Shown: positions 24,719 to 34,121 of the stretch, one piece after another
Layout of the letters: each line of letters opens with the position of its first letter
Numbering within the stretch: position 1 is the first letter of the stretch
The notes under the pieces: generated by a model
Database searches by the model: none
What the model was told of the DNA's origin: nothing
The model's input: only the letters and a program-made list of their open reading frames with translations
NCBI GenBank assembly: GCA_964433645.1
Contig: CAYSSK010000003.1
Coordinates: 1 to 64,000 of the forward strand
Source: Desulfofustis sp964433645
Lineage (GTDB): Bacteria > Desulfobacterota > Desulfobulbia > Desulfobulbales > Desulfocapsaceae
Direction: 5' to 3'
DNA: 64,000 nucleotides
Made by a program: the position numbers and the translations under genes

Positions 24719-25900
24719 ATGGATTTTACCTTAACTGATGAACAAGTCAGGATTGTTGAAACCTTGGATGAACTTGGGGAAAAAGAGTTCGCTCCCAAGG
24801 CGGCGCGATGGGACAAGAACCACGAATACCCATGGGAAAATATACATCTGCTGCGTGAACTGGGGTTTCTTGGCATGACGATTCCTGAGGAATTTGGCGG
24901 ACAGGGACGGCCATTGATCGATGCCATTCTGGCAATTGAAACAGCAGCAAAATATTGTGGCGTAACCGCTCGGGCCATCGTTGAAACAAACATGGGAGCT
25001 CTCGGCTGCGTGATGGCTTATGGTACTGACGAGCAGCGTAAAATGGTCGCCCACAGAGTCCTGGAAGAGGGAGACAAACCCGCAATAGGCATGACTGAGC
25101 CAGAGGCCGGTACTGCGCTTAACGAACTGCAGGCTACTGCTGAAAAACGCGGCGAGGAATACGTTATAAATGGCACGAAGCATTGGATCACCGGCGGTGG
25201 CATTTCGGTCACGAACCTGATCTTTCTACGCTTCATTGAAAATGGAGAAGACGGGGGTATCGGTGGGATATTGGTGGACAAGGGAACCTCTGGGTTCACC
25301 TTCGGCCGGGTGGAAGAGGCTATGGGACTGCGGGGGATACCAGAAACTGAGTTAATTTTTAAGGATTGTGTGGTTCCGGCGAAAAGTGTTGTGGTTCTGG
25401 GGGATGGTACAGAAGGCTTTAAAAAACTGATGAACGGCTATAACGGCCAGCGTGTCGGTGCCAGCGCCGTGGCCCTTGGTTTGGCCCAGGGGGCGCATGA
25501 TCTTGCAGTAGAGCACATGAAAAAACGGGAACAGTTTGGTCGTCCCATTTCAGATTTTCAAGGACTTCAGTGGCTCATGGCCGAAGGGGAGATAAAGCTT
25601 CACGCGGCGCGTCTTCTCATATATAGGGCTGCATGCAATGCCCGTCACCTGCCCAATAACGTTCGCCTTCCCTCCATGGCCGAAGCTTCCATGGCCAAAG
25701 CCTTTACCGGTCATTCCGCACTTGAGGTAGTCAGCAAAAGCCTTCAGATGTTTGGCGCATCAGGATATGCAGAATCGCTTCCGCTAGCCCGAATGTTTAG
25801 GGATGTAAGAATGTTTCAGATTGGCGGGGGAACTACCGAGGCTCAGCTTAACATGATTGCAAGAGCCGTGTTCAGAAAAAAATTCGGATACCGCAAATAG
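24719..25900 (+). CDS. Acyl-CoA dehydrogenase-superfamily protein without the usual catalytic glutamate
   Basis: A 393-residue flavoprotein with all three ACAD domains: N-terminal helices, middle beta-domain (GMTEPEAGTALNELQATA, NGTKHWITGGG) and C-terminal helices (KREQFGRPISDFQGLQWLMA, LQMFGASGY). The MCAD-type catalytic Glu of the YEGT motif is replaced by G370 (IGGGTTEAQ). The alternative isovaleryl-CoA-dehydrogenase position before the helix-G arginine is Q244 (NGQR). An arginine (R85) sits in the N-terminal substrate region. From memory, the Gln/Arg combination is typical of 3-sulfinopropionyl-CoA desulfinases; an enoyl-CoA reductase like CaiA is the main alternative. AGAGGAGAG precedes ATG 24719. 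It is the first gene after the sigma-54 promoter. Confidence 0.9.
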   Translation: MDFTLTDEQVRIVETLDELGEKEFAPKAARWDKNHEYPWENIHLLRELGFLGMTIPEEFGGQGRPLIDAILAIETAAKYCGVTARAIVETNMGALGCVMAYGTDEQRKMVAHRVLEEGDKPAIGMTEPEAGTALNELQATAEKRGEEYVINGTKHWITGGGISVTNLIFLRFIENGEDGGIGGILVDKGTSGFTFGRVEEAMGLRGIPETELIFKDCVVPAKSVVVLGDGTEGFKKLMNGYNGQRVGASAVALGLAQGAHDLAVEHMKKREQFGRPISDFQGLQWLMAEGEIKLHAARLLIYRAACNARHLPNNVRLPSMAEASMAKAFTGHSALEVVSKSLQMFGASGYAESLPLARMFRDVRMFQIGGGTTEAQLNMIARAVFRKKFGYRK

Positions 25901-25963
25901 ACGGTTTTTTTCAGTTGGAATTTCCGTCAGAAGTAAAAAAAAAAATCAAGGGAAACACTGAAA

Positions 25964-27154
25964 ATGAATAAAAGAGCTCTCGAAGGGATGAAGGTCCTCG
26001 ATTTTACCCGTGTTCTTTCTGGACCATATGCAACGATGATCTTGGGTGATCTGGGGGCTGAGGTAATCAAAGTGGAACCCCCGGGGGGCGACGAGAGCCG
26101 CTCTTGGCCGCCGTTTTTGGAGAAGGGGGAAAGCGGCTATTTTTCAGCACTGAACCGGAACAAGCGATCCGTTGTTCTGAATTTAAAAAACTCTAAGGCC
26201 AAAGATGCCGCTCTTTCCCTTGCAGCATCATGTGATGTGGTAGTGGAAAACTTCACCCCTGGAGTAGCCGGCAAACTGGGCATAGGTTATGAGGATCTGA
26301 AGTCTGGAAATGCCGAGTTGATCTATTGTTCTATTTCCGGATTCGGACAATATGGCCCTTATCGGGATAAAAGGGCCTATGATCCGATCATACAGGGCAT
26401 GACTGGACTTATGTCAATAACCGGGGAGAAAGAAGGGCATCCGGTAAAGATAGGGATACCAGTTACCGATCTTGTGGCGGCAGACCAGGCAGTAGCGGCT
26501 ATTCTTGCGGCATACATCCACAGGCTCAAGACCGGAGAGGGGCAGTACATCGATATGGCGCTTTATGATGGAATAATTTCTTTGCTGACGATTATGGCAA
26601 TGGATTATTTCGCAACCGGAAAACCTCCGGGAAGATGGGGTCTTGACCATATCCACAGGGTTCCGGCGCGGGCATTTGAGGCCAGAGATGGCCGCTGGGT
26701 ACAGGTAGCCGCCACTAGTGATCCCATGTATGCCTCTTTTTGCAAAGTTATCGGACTTGAAAAGCTGATCGATGACCCGAGATTTAAAACCAATCGGCTT
26801 CGTGTGGAAAACAGAAACGAAATTATGCCGATTTTGGAAAAAAGGATGAGTGAAAAGAACTCAGATCACTGGCTTTCACTTTTCAGCGAAGCCGGTATTC
26901 CCTGTGGTCCGATTCTTGACATTGGCGAGGTGTTTGAAGATTCGAACATAACGGCCAGAGATATGCTGTTCACGATGCCTCATCCTGTGGAGGGAGAGAT
27001 CCGCCAACTTGCCTCTCCTTTTAAGTTGTCGGAGACACCTGTAAATCCGTCCAGGCGACCTCCTCTTCTCGGAGAGCACACAAACGAGATACTCACGGGT
27101 ATGCTCGGCATGGCAGAAGAAGATCTGGAAGCGGTATCCGGCGGTAAGAAATAA
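25964..27154 (+). CDS. CaiB/BaiF (class III) CoA-transferase
   Basis: A 396-residue family III CoA-transferase. It starts with LEGMKVLDFTRVLSGPYATM and LGDLGAEVIKVEPPGGDESR, has VVVENFTPGVAGKLG and SGFGQYGPYRDKRAYD, and the expected catalytic aspartate at D169 (GIPVTDL), the position known from formyl-CoA transferase. It would activate the imported acid by moving CoA from a product thioester, without ATP. It follows the ACAD gene by 63 nt in the same operon; no CoA ligase is present, so it is the likely activating enzyme of the pathway. Confidence 0.92.
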   Translation: MNKRALEGMKVLDFTRVLSGPYATMILGDLGAEVIKVEPPGGDESRSWPPFLEKGESGYFSALNRNKRSVVLNLKNSKAKDAALSLAASCDVVVENFTPGVAGKLGIGYEDLKSGNAELIYCSISGFGQYGPYRDKRAYDPIIQGMTGLMSITGEKEGHPVKIGIPVTDLVAADQAVAAILAAYIHRLKTGEGQYIDMALYDGIISLLTIMAMDYFATGKPPGRWGLDHIHRVPARAFEARDGRWVQVAATSDPMYASFCKVIGLEKLIDDPRFKTNRLRVENRNEIMPILEKRMSEKNSDHWLSLFSEAGIPCGPILDIGEVFEDSNITARDMLFTMPHPVEGEIRQLASPFKLSETPVNPSRRPPLLGEHTNEILTGMLGMAEEDLEAVSGGKK

Positions 27155-27239
27155 AAAGCAGCCCCCCATAAAAGATTAACCGTATGATTGATCTTAAGGG
27201 GACAATTACTTCCAACAACAAACAAAGAGGGACGGTGTT

Positions 27240-27686
27240 ATGCAAATTATTAAGCTGAGAAAGGGGAAATTTTTGATTGGAGGAGTACTTCTTCTGGCAC
27301 TTTTCATGGTTTCATGCGCCTCTTTTGCTACTGGAATAAGTACCGCGCCGGTATCATTGGATTGTGTGTCAGACGTCGCCCTTGAAATGGAAACCGACAA
27401 GGCGCATTTGACCGAGTTTAAGTGCCTGATCGAACCGTTCAGAGGCAAGGATGTGGTTTGGTACGCTTTTGAGGTGCAAAACGTTTCCGATCAGCCTGCT
27501 CGATTCATTATTCGCGTTATACCCGATGCTGGTCCCGCTTTTTCTGGTTTACTCCCGAGAACCGGAGAACCCAAAGAATTTCCGGTTTTGGGCCCTGGCG
27601 AGAAACAGGCGGCCAAATACCCCATGAATACCCTCGATTTGATTCCGCCCCAGCTCTCTGTGGTTGTGGGCGAGGAGATTCGATAG
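27240..27686 (+). CDS. Putative exported lipoprotein of unknown function
   Basis: A 148-residue protein with a signal segment (GKFLIGGVLLLALFMVSC) ending in a cysteine that could be lipidated, although MVSC is a poor lipobox. The mature part looks like a single beta-sandwich (VWYAFEVQNVSDQPARFIIR). It sits between the CoA-transferase and the TAXI binding protein, so it may assist substrate capture or anchor the binding protein. I recognise no family. Confidence 0.7.
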   Translation: MQIIKLRKGKFLIGGVLLLALFMVSCASFATGISTAPVSLDCVSDVALEMETDKAHLTEFKCLIEPFRGKDVVWYAFEVQNVSDQPARFIIRVIPDAGPAFSGLLPRTGEPKEFPVLGPGEKQAAKYPMNTLDLIPPQLSVVVGEEIR

Positions 27687-27710
27687 ATAAGCCAAAAATG
27701 GAGGATGGTT

Positions 27711-28697
27711 ATGAAAATTACGAAAACTTTGTTTACGTTTTTTATTTTTATCGCGGTGTTTATAGTGGCCGGTTTAGCAGGTAACTGCCATGCAAAGGAA
27801 TATAAATACATAAATATTGCAACTGCAAGCATGGGCGGAACGTTTTACCCGCTGGGCGGAGGCATGGCAGATGTTCTTTCAAAGAATCTTAAGGAATTGT
27901 TGGGGTATCGTGTCAGTGCGAGTATTCAGGCAACAGGCGGTTCGGCTGAAAACGTACGGCTTGTTGACCGCGGGAGAGCTGAAATCGCTCTTGCCAATGG
28001 CAGCTCAGCTTACGAGGGATATCACGGTACAGGGGTTTATGAGAAGACGGGGAAAAAGGAAGTGTCGGCCATTTTTGCCTTATATCCGTCGCCTGTCCAG
28101 TTGGCGACGCTCGACGGAACAAAAGACATCCAGGAGATTATAGATATAAAAGGTAAAAAAATAGCGGTGGGACCTCCTGGATCCGGCACTGAAAATGATG
28201 TCAGAAATATCATCGACGCGCTGAATATAAGCTACGATGATTTTGACCAGGCGTTTCTTTCTTTTGGCGAGATGGCCATGTCGCTGCGTGACAATGTGAT
28301 CGATGCAGCTTTCCATACTGCTGGGCTTCCGGTGGCATCACTTGTGGACCTGAGTACGACGAGGAAAATCCGGTTTATTGAATTTTCCAAGCAGGAGCTT
28401 AAGAAAATATTCGATACTTTTCCATATTATTTCGAGTTTGAGATCCCTGCAGATATCTATCGTGGTGTCAACATCCCGGTTCGCACGATCCAGACCCCGG
28501 TTATTTTGATCTGCCATCCCGAGATGCCGGAAGATGTCGTCTACAAAATAACCAAGGCTCTTTATGAAAACCGTAAACGGCTGGTTGAAGTCCACTCAAG
28601 TGCAAAGTGGATTACAAAGGATTTCATGAAAAACTCGCCGATCCCATTCCACCCTGGAGCGGAAAAATATCTCAGGGAAATAGGGGTGCTTGAATAA
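27711..28697 (+). CDS. TAXI-family TRAP transporter solute-binding protein
   Basis: About 328 residues: a signal peptide (KITKTLFTFFIFIAVFIVAG) and a TAXI-type binding domain (INIATASMGGTFYPLGGGMA, then GRAEIALANGSSAYEGYHGT and KKIAVGPPGSGTEND). It delivers a periplasmic organic anion to the fused permease encoded downstream. ATG 27711 is chosen over 27705 because GGAGG (27700-27704) sits 6 nt from it. The substrate is not evident; the neighbouring CoA enzymes suggest a small carboxylate. Confidence 0.9.
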   Translation: MKITKTLFTFFIFIAVFIVAGLAGNCHAKEYKYINIATASMGGTFYPLGGGMADVLSKNLKELLGYRVSASIQATGGSAENVRLVDRGRAEIALANGSSAYEGYHGTGVYEKTGKKEVSAIFALYPSPVQLATLDGTKDIQEIIDIKGKKIAVGPPGSGTENDVRNIIDALNISYDDFDQAFLSFGEMAMSLRDNVIDAAFHTAGLPVASLVDLSTTRKIRFIEFSKQELKKIFDTFPYYFEFEIPADIYRGVNIPVRTIQTPVILICHPEMPEDVVYKITKALYENRKRLVEVHSSAKWITKDFMKNSPIPFHPGAEKYLREIGVLE

Positions 28698-28863
28698 AAC
28701 AGTTTTAAAACAAAGGCTTTGAAAGAAAATGGTGCCCGTCCCGGCGTTTAGTTAAGATCGGGCCGGACGCCGTTTTCGGGACTGCCGTATGAACAAGGCG
28801 ATGCAGGCACATTGCCGAATTGAATCTTTGTAAGTGCCATGACATAAAAAGGAAGTGGAAAAA
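28698..28863 (+). other. Structured spacer between binding protein and permease
   Basis: This 166-nt gap contains overlapping inverted repeats (for example CGGCGT with ACGCCG and CCCG/CGGG arms around 28740-28785) that could form an RNA structure. Such spacers often lower expression of the permease relative to the binding protein. Confidence 0.3.
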
Positions 28864-30855
28864 ATGGACGAGACTGTGAAAATAAACGAGCAGGTTAACA
28901 AAGTTAGCGGTCGAATTGATTTCGATAGTATGAAAATCGCTCGCGACAGCATTTTTCCACAGTTTAAATACCGGATCGATCATTGGCTGGTGATGTTGGT
29001 TGCCGCCGGATGGTCAATATTTCAGCTTTACACGGCCGGTTTCGGGGTTTTATTCGCTATTCCTCAGCGCTCAATCCATGCAGCATTCCTTTGTGTTCTT
29101 GTTTTTTTTCTTTTCCCGGCAACCAAGAGACTCAACACGGTTCCTCGAAATCCTAATCTTTTTTTTGACCGTATACCCATTATTCTCACAATCTTAAGTC
29201 TTTTCTATCTTCTCGGGAACCTACATGAAATTCTTGACCGGGCGGGAGTGCCGACTCAGGCCGATATAGTTTTCGGGACGATTTTTATTGCAATGGTCTT
29301 GGAGGCCACCCGGCGGTCCATAGGCCCTGCCTTGGTGATTGTCTGCCTAGTGTTTCTGTTTTATGCGTATTTCGGCAGGCACATACCCTACCCCTTGGAC
29401 CACAGGGGCTTTGATATCGAATCCATAGTTTCACATATGTTTATAACAACAGAGGGCTTGTGGGGGGTTCCGGCCGGTGTATCGGCAACCTTCGTCTATA
29501 TTTTTATCGCTTTTGGGGCCTTTCTTGAAATAACTGGAGCCGGCCGTTTTTTTATCAAGCTGGCCTTCAGCTTCATGGGCCATATGCGAGGAGGACCAGC
29601 AAAAGCCGCTGTTGTCGCTTCAGCTTGCATAGGATCCGTTTCCGGAAGTGCTGTTGCAAACGTTGTTACCTCGGGAACTTTCACCATACCCCTGATGAAA
29701 GCCACAGGCCTGTCAAAGCGTTATTCCGCAGCAGTGGAGGCCTGCGCATCTTCGGGTGGCCAGCTGGTTCCGCCGATAATGGGTGCGGCGGCCTATATAA
29801 TGGCCGTGTATACCGAAACTCCTTTTATTTACATTATACTTGCAGCAATTATACCGGCTTTACTGTTTTTTCTGGGCGTTTTCATGTCGGTTCATTTTCA
29901 CACGCTCAAGGAAGACATTCGGAAAATCGAGCTAGAGGATCTTCCAAAGACTAAAAGTGTTCTGAAAGAAGGTGGGCAATATCTTGCTCCTCTGATCCTG
30001 CTTATCGTACTTTTGGTCATAGACTGGACGCCATTGAAAGCTGGCTTTTATGCATCCATGTTTGTTCTGGTTCTGGGGTTTTTCCGCATGCGCAAACAGG
30101 ATCGACTAGGCGCTTCGGATATCTGGTTTGCACTTCTGCTTGCCGCAAAAAACGCCATTTCCGTTGCAGCCGCCCTCCTTGCCGCCGGTATTGTTGTGGG
30201 CGTCGTAAGCCTTACCGGAATGGGGCTAAAGTTCGCCAACATGATAGAATATCTGGCCATGGGCAATTTCTTTTTAACGCTTTTCTTCACGATGGTGACT
30301 TCTATTATCCTGGGGATGGGACTTCCGACTTCTGCGTGCTATGTCGTACTGGCCATACTGGCCGCTCCCATATTGACCAACCTTGGCGTACCACTGCTGG
30401 CCGCTCACTTTTTTATATTGTATTTCGGAGTACTCTCCGCAATTACACCACCGGTTGCAATTGCGGCTTATGCAGGCTCGGGAATAGCTGGCTCAAAACC
30501 GTTTGCAACCGCGATGCTGGCGATTCCACTGGCTCTCTCTGGTTTTATCATTCCCTACTGGTTCGTGTATGACAATTCCTTGATGTTGTATGGTCCTTGG
30601 TATCAAACCTTCCTATCTACGTTTTTTGCAATTCTCGGTGTCATTGCCATGTCTGCAATGACGCAGGGATACCTGTTGACAAAGTTGGAATGGTACGGGC
30701 GTATCGCAATGGTGGCGGCTTTTTTCCTCCTTTTCATTCCCAACATATATACAAAGCTTGCAGGTCTCCTGTTGCTCGTTGCATATTGCCTTTATCAAAA
30801 AAGAATTTTGGTAAAGCGTAAAGTTACAATGGCAGTATCCGGACAATCACGTTGA
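28864..30855 (+). CDS. TRAP transporter fused permease (DctQM)
   Basis: A 663-residue membrane protein in which the small DctQ-like part (about 30-190) and the large DctM-like permease (about 190-640) are joined, as usual for TAXI systems. Motifs include FGAFLEITGAGRFFIKLAF, VASACIGSVSGSAVANVVTS and LGMGLPTSACYVVLAILAAP. It imports its substrate with sodium or proton symport. ATG 28864 is preferred to GTG 28855 because GGAAG lies 8 nt upstream. It is the last gene before the strong terminator at 30936. Confidence 0.92.
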   Translation: MDETVKINEQVNKVSGRIDFDSMKIARDSIFPQFKYRIDHWLVMLVAAGWSIFQLYTAGFGVLFAIPQRSIHAAFLCVLVFFLFPATKRLNTVPRNPNLFFDRIPIILTILSLFYLLGNLHEILDRAGVPTQADIVFGTIFIAMVLEATRRSIGPALVIVCLVFLFYAYFGRHIPYPLDHRGFDIESIVSHMFITTEGLWGVPAGVSATFVYIFIAFGAFLEITGAGRFFIKLAFSFMGHMRGGPAKAAVVASACIGSVSGSAVANVVTSGTFTIPLMKATGLSKRYSAAVEACASSGGQLVPPIMGAAAYIMAVYTETPFIYIILAAIIPALLFFLGVFMSVHFHTLKEDIRKIELEDLPKTKSVLKEGGQYLAPLILLIVLLVIDWTPLKAGFYASMFVLVLGFFRMRKQDRLGASDIWFALLLAAKNAISVAAALLAAGIVVGVVSLTGMGLKFANMIEYLAMGNFFLTLFFTMVTSIILGMGLPTSACYVVLAILAAPILTNLGVPLLAAHFFILYFGVLSAITPPVAIAAYAGSGIAGSKPFATAMLAIPLALSGFIIPYWFVYDNSLMLYGPWYQTFLSTFFAILGVIAMSAMTQGYLLTKLEWYGRIAMVAAFFLLFIPNIYTKLAGLLLLVAYCLYQKRILVKRKVTMAVSGQSR

Positions 30856-30935
30856 AAATCGAAGAAGATTGATTTTTCTTCAAATCGGCCTGTCCCTGCA
30901 GTATCAGCGTATGGACAAACCTTTTCTTGAAAACC

Positions 30936-30977
30936 AAAGGCCCTTTGAAATATATTTGTTTGAAAGGGCCTTTTTTT
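30936..30977 (+). terminator. Strong intrinsic terminator of the acyl-CoA/TRAP operon
   Basis: A perfect 11-bp stem (AAAGGCCCTTT 30936-30946 with AAAGGGCCTTT 30963-30973) around a 16-nt loop, running into seven T residues. It separates the transporter operon from the activator gene. Confidence 0.85.
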
Positions 30978-31019
30978 ATCGTTCGTATTCGCTCCAGCTG
31001 ATGCCAAAGAGATCTTGTC

Positions 31020-32966
31020 GTGCCATTTAAAGGAAAAAAATTTCAATTTTCACTGGTCGTGCATTCGACTGAGGTAGCCAACAGTGTCAGGGCCATCTCT
31101 GACGTGGAGATTGAAGATCTCAATGTGACCCTCGTGGACCTTGATCAAGCCGTGCCCGAATCGCGTAGATTGCTCGACGAGGGATACGAGGTCATTATCG
31201 GGCACGGGGGCACTGGTGCACTTATTACTCAAGAAATAGGCCATTCAGTGGTTAATATTCCGACCACCTTCTTGGCAGAGATCAATGCCATTCAAAAAGC
31301 AATGGAATACGGCCGCTGCATAACCGTGACGAGTTTCATGGAACCACGGGAAGGGATTAAGACCATTGAAAATTTATTGCATATAGAGATACGCCAGATT
31401 GTTTTCAACTCGGGCCGGGAGTTGGAATACGAAGTCAATGCGGCCATTGATGAAGGTTATACGGTATGGGTCGGAGGCGGAGTCAGCCGAAAAATAGTCA
31501 TTGGCAGGGGAGGGCACGCGGTTATTATTCAGCCGAATCGTAAGGATATACAGGCCGCACTGATCCAGGCAAGGGCTATTGCCCTGGCCAAGCGGAAAGA
31601 GGCGGAGCATGTCCAGAAACTTAGGACAACGCTTCAAATTGTATCAGAGGGAGTCATCGGGATAGATGCAAAAGGTCGTCTCAGCTTCTATAATCGTTCG
31701 GCAAACGACATACTGGGACATGAACTGGGAGAAAGTTGCATAGGCAGGTCTTTTTCAAGCATGAATCTTGAACTGGGGCTCATAGACGTGTTGACATCCA
31801 GGAGCCCTCAGATCGATGAATTCAAGACCATTAGAGGTAAGAATCTTCTCGTAAACTCTCTACCGATTCTCATCGAAAATCGAATCCAGGGAGCCGTGGC
31901 ACTCTTCCGGGAAGTAGAAGCAATTCAGAACATTCATCGGAAAATCAAGGAGAAGGCTTATTTCAGAGGGTTTTCAGCCAGGTACAGTTTCGATGACATA
32001 CGGTATCAGAGTCCCAAAATGGAAAAACTTATTCAACGAGCCAGGAAATTTTCGGTCACCGATGGGACGATAATGATAAAAGGGGAAACCGGAACGGGCA
32101 AGGAACTACTGGCTCACGCTATTCATAATCACAGCCCCAGAAAAGACCAATCTTTTGTGGCTGTCAATTGCGCGGCATTACCGGAAACACTTTTGGAAAG
32201 CGAACTTTTTGGACATGAGGAAGGCGCGTTTACCGGGGCGAAAAAAGGGGGAAAGGTCGGTTTGTTTGAACTGGCCCATTTAGGGACAATTTATTTGGAT
32301 GAAATCGGAGATATAACCCTCGGAATGCAGCTTAGGCTCCTGCGGGTACTTGAAGCCAGAGAAGTCATGCGTGTTGGCGGGGATAGAATTGTTTCTGTTG
32401 ACTTGAGGGTTATAGCCTCAACGCATAAGGACCTTCGGGAGAGCATCAAGGGTGGTAAATTTCGGGAGGATCTCTATTATAGGCTGGCACAGCTTAGGTT
32501 GCAGATCCCTCCCTTGAGGCAGAGGCTCGAAGACATCTCGGTAATAACCTCTCCTTTGTTTAAGCAGTTTCAGAGAACTCCGCAAAGCATCAGCGGGTCG
32601 ATGATATCTTATCTTGCAAAGCATTCCTGGCCGGGTAACATTCGGGAGCTGAATTCTTTTCTTGAGAGTTATCTCATCATGTTAGGTGATCGGACAAACG
32701 ATGAAGATCTTTTTAGAGATCTTTTCAGTGAACATCTTGAGAATGACTGTTCTCACGGCACAGAAAATACGGCTAGCGAAGATGTGTTTTCCGGTAAAAA
32801 GTATAATGCTTCGACCCTAAAAACACTGCCCTTCAAGGTGCGATTGAAGATCGCCGAAAAGGCGATTATTGAAGACGTCTTGGAATCATGTGGCTATGAC
32901 CGGAAAAAAACCGCCGATCGACTAGGCATAGGAGTCACCACACTATGGCGAAAGTTAAAAGACTAA
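31020..32966 (+). CDS. PrpR-N-type sigma-54-dependent transcriptional activator
   Basis: A 648-residue activator. Residues ~8-190 are a PrpR_N-like sensor domain (GYEVIIGHGGTGALI, WVGGGVSRKI), as in regulators that sense a pathway acid or CoA ester; ~200-305 is PAS-like; ~325-560 is the AAA+ domain with Walker A GETGTGKE (355-362) and GAFTGA (402-407); a Fis-type HTH ends the chain (KKTADRLGIGVTTLWRKL). It lacks a receiver, so it is ligand-controlled rather than phosphorylated. It should drive the sigma-54 promoter at 24638. The start is GTG 31020 with a poor RBS (AAAGAGAT). Confidence 0.9.
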   Translation: MPFKGKKFQFSLVVHSTEVANSVRAISDVEIEDLNVTLVDLDQAVPESRRLLDEGYEVIIGHGGTGALITQEIGHSVVNIPTTFLAEINAIQKAMEYGRCITVTSFMEPREGIKTIENLLHIEIRQIVFNSGRELEYEVNAAIDEGYTVWVGGGVSRKIVIGRGGHAVIIQPNRKDIQAALIQARAIALAKRKEAEHVQKLRTTLQIVSEGVIGIDAKGRLSFYNRSANDILGHELGESCIGRSFSSMNLELGLIDVLTSRSPQIDEFKTIRGKNLLVNSLPILIENRIQGAVALFREVEAIQNIHRKIKEKAYFRGFSARYSFDDIRYQSPKMEKLIQRARKFSVTDGTIMIKGETGTGKELLAHAIHNHSPRKDQSFVAVNCAALPETLLESELFGHEEGAFTGAKKGGKVGLFELAHLGTIYLDEIGDITLGMQLRLLRVLEAREVMRVGGDRIVSVDLRVIASTHKDLRESIKGGKFREDLYYRLAQLRLQIPPLRQRLEDISVITSPLFKQFQRTPQSISGSMISYLAKHSWPGNIRELNSFLESYLIMLGDRTNDEDLFRDLFSEHLENDCSHGTENTASEDVFSGKKYNASTLKTLPFKVRLKIAEKAIIEDVLESCGYDRKKTADRLGIGVTTLWRKLKD

Positions 32967-33021
32967 TTTCTTTCATTTAAATCAACGTTTTGCGGGGAGA
33001 CAACTTGATCTGGCCTGTCAA

Positions 33022-33300
33022 AGAGAGAGCATAGTCTTGGAGAACCACTTGCAAAAAAAACATGTGCACATGATGATAGCAATTTCGGCGAAATATTCGG
33101 TTGCCGCGGCTGTTGGCTACTTGAAAGGTAAATCGGAATCTACATTGATCGTATCTATGTTGGGCAAAGGAAGAACTATAGTGGTATGAGTTTTTGGGGC
33201 ACGGTTAACGATGATGCCGCCGCCAAGGCAAAATACTATGGTCTGATCGACATTCTGATTCCACTCGCAAAGCACTTCCCGAATGCTTTTTACCCTTTCA
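33022..33300 (+). pseudogene. IS200/IS605-type TnpA remnant
   Basis: Translation of the plus strand gives ESIVLENHLQKKHVHMMIAI followed by SAKYSVAAAVGYLKGKSES, matching the HUH-nuclease motif (HVH) and the central KYSV-GYIKGKS block of TnpA. The N-terminal part is missing, a stop occurs near 33187, and the rest (YSGMSFWG) continues in another frame. It is clearly inactive. Confidence 0.75.
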
Positions 33301-33328
33301 AGGAGCGCTCTCCCGTGACAACAAGTGA

Positions 33329-33990
33329 GTGAAAATGGCAGCACTCATTCCATGGAAAGAGTTCGAGGCGCGTACAAGAAGAACTTCGCCAAGAGTGGTA
33401 CAGGACACCTTGCACTCTCTGTCAGAATGGCACGTACCGGCTAGATCATCAAGGAAGAACAGAGGGCAATTGACCGAGCGTGCGTCGAGCAGATCACGGA
33501 GAATCCATATCTGCAGTACTTCTGTGGCCTCAAGGCTTTTATCACAGATCCTCCATTTGATGCCTCCATGTTCGTCCATTTTCGCAAACGCTTCCCGGCG
33601 GAGGCCTACCGCAACCGTTTTTGCTACTACCCGGAGTCGGCCCATGCCAAAAGATTTATCGCCATCGGGACAATCGCCAGTACTGCGAGAAGAGATGAAT
33701 CCGCTTGTCCGGTCCCAGGCATGGACGACCACCAAAAGTTACTGAAAGCATCGTTCGAGCTCTGAAGACTGCAGGAAAACTGGCCAGGTAGGATGAGATC
33801 GCCAGAAATGCGGTTGAAGGTAAATTCGGTCAACCGGGAAACGGCGCTACAGCCTCAACCGCATCATGACCAGGATCGCCTGCGCCAGTAAGACTGCCAT
33901 AACATTGAGCTTTTGGGTTATGAACCTGAACAGGTGGCAGACCACCTTCGTTCTTTTCTTTTTTCAAAGATCAATGGCGTTTTCTCGATC
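33329..33990 (+). pseudogene. IS5-family transposase remnant with multiple frameshifts and a deletion
   Basis: Fragments of one transposase occur in shifting plus-strand frames. ALIPWKEFEAR near 33340 is the N-terminus; GTGHLALSVRM, ENPYLQYFCGLKAF and FDASMFVHFRKRFP (33400-33600) are the conserved N-terminal block; the middle is largely deleted; LSGPRHGRPPKVTES and RALKTAGKLA, then VEGKFGQ and AITLSFWVMNLNRW (33700-33960) are the C-terminal block. At least three frameshifts are needed to join them. No gene product is expected. Confidence 0.8.
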
Positions 33991-34121
33991 TTACGGTCTG
34001 TCTTGTCGAATTACCTCGTTCCTGCATAAAATCCTGCAACATAACGAAGAGAAAGAGGAAAAACTTGTTCGGCAAGCCCTAAGTATAGGTAGTCAGATAG
34101 CTACCAACTCGTGAGGAGAAT

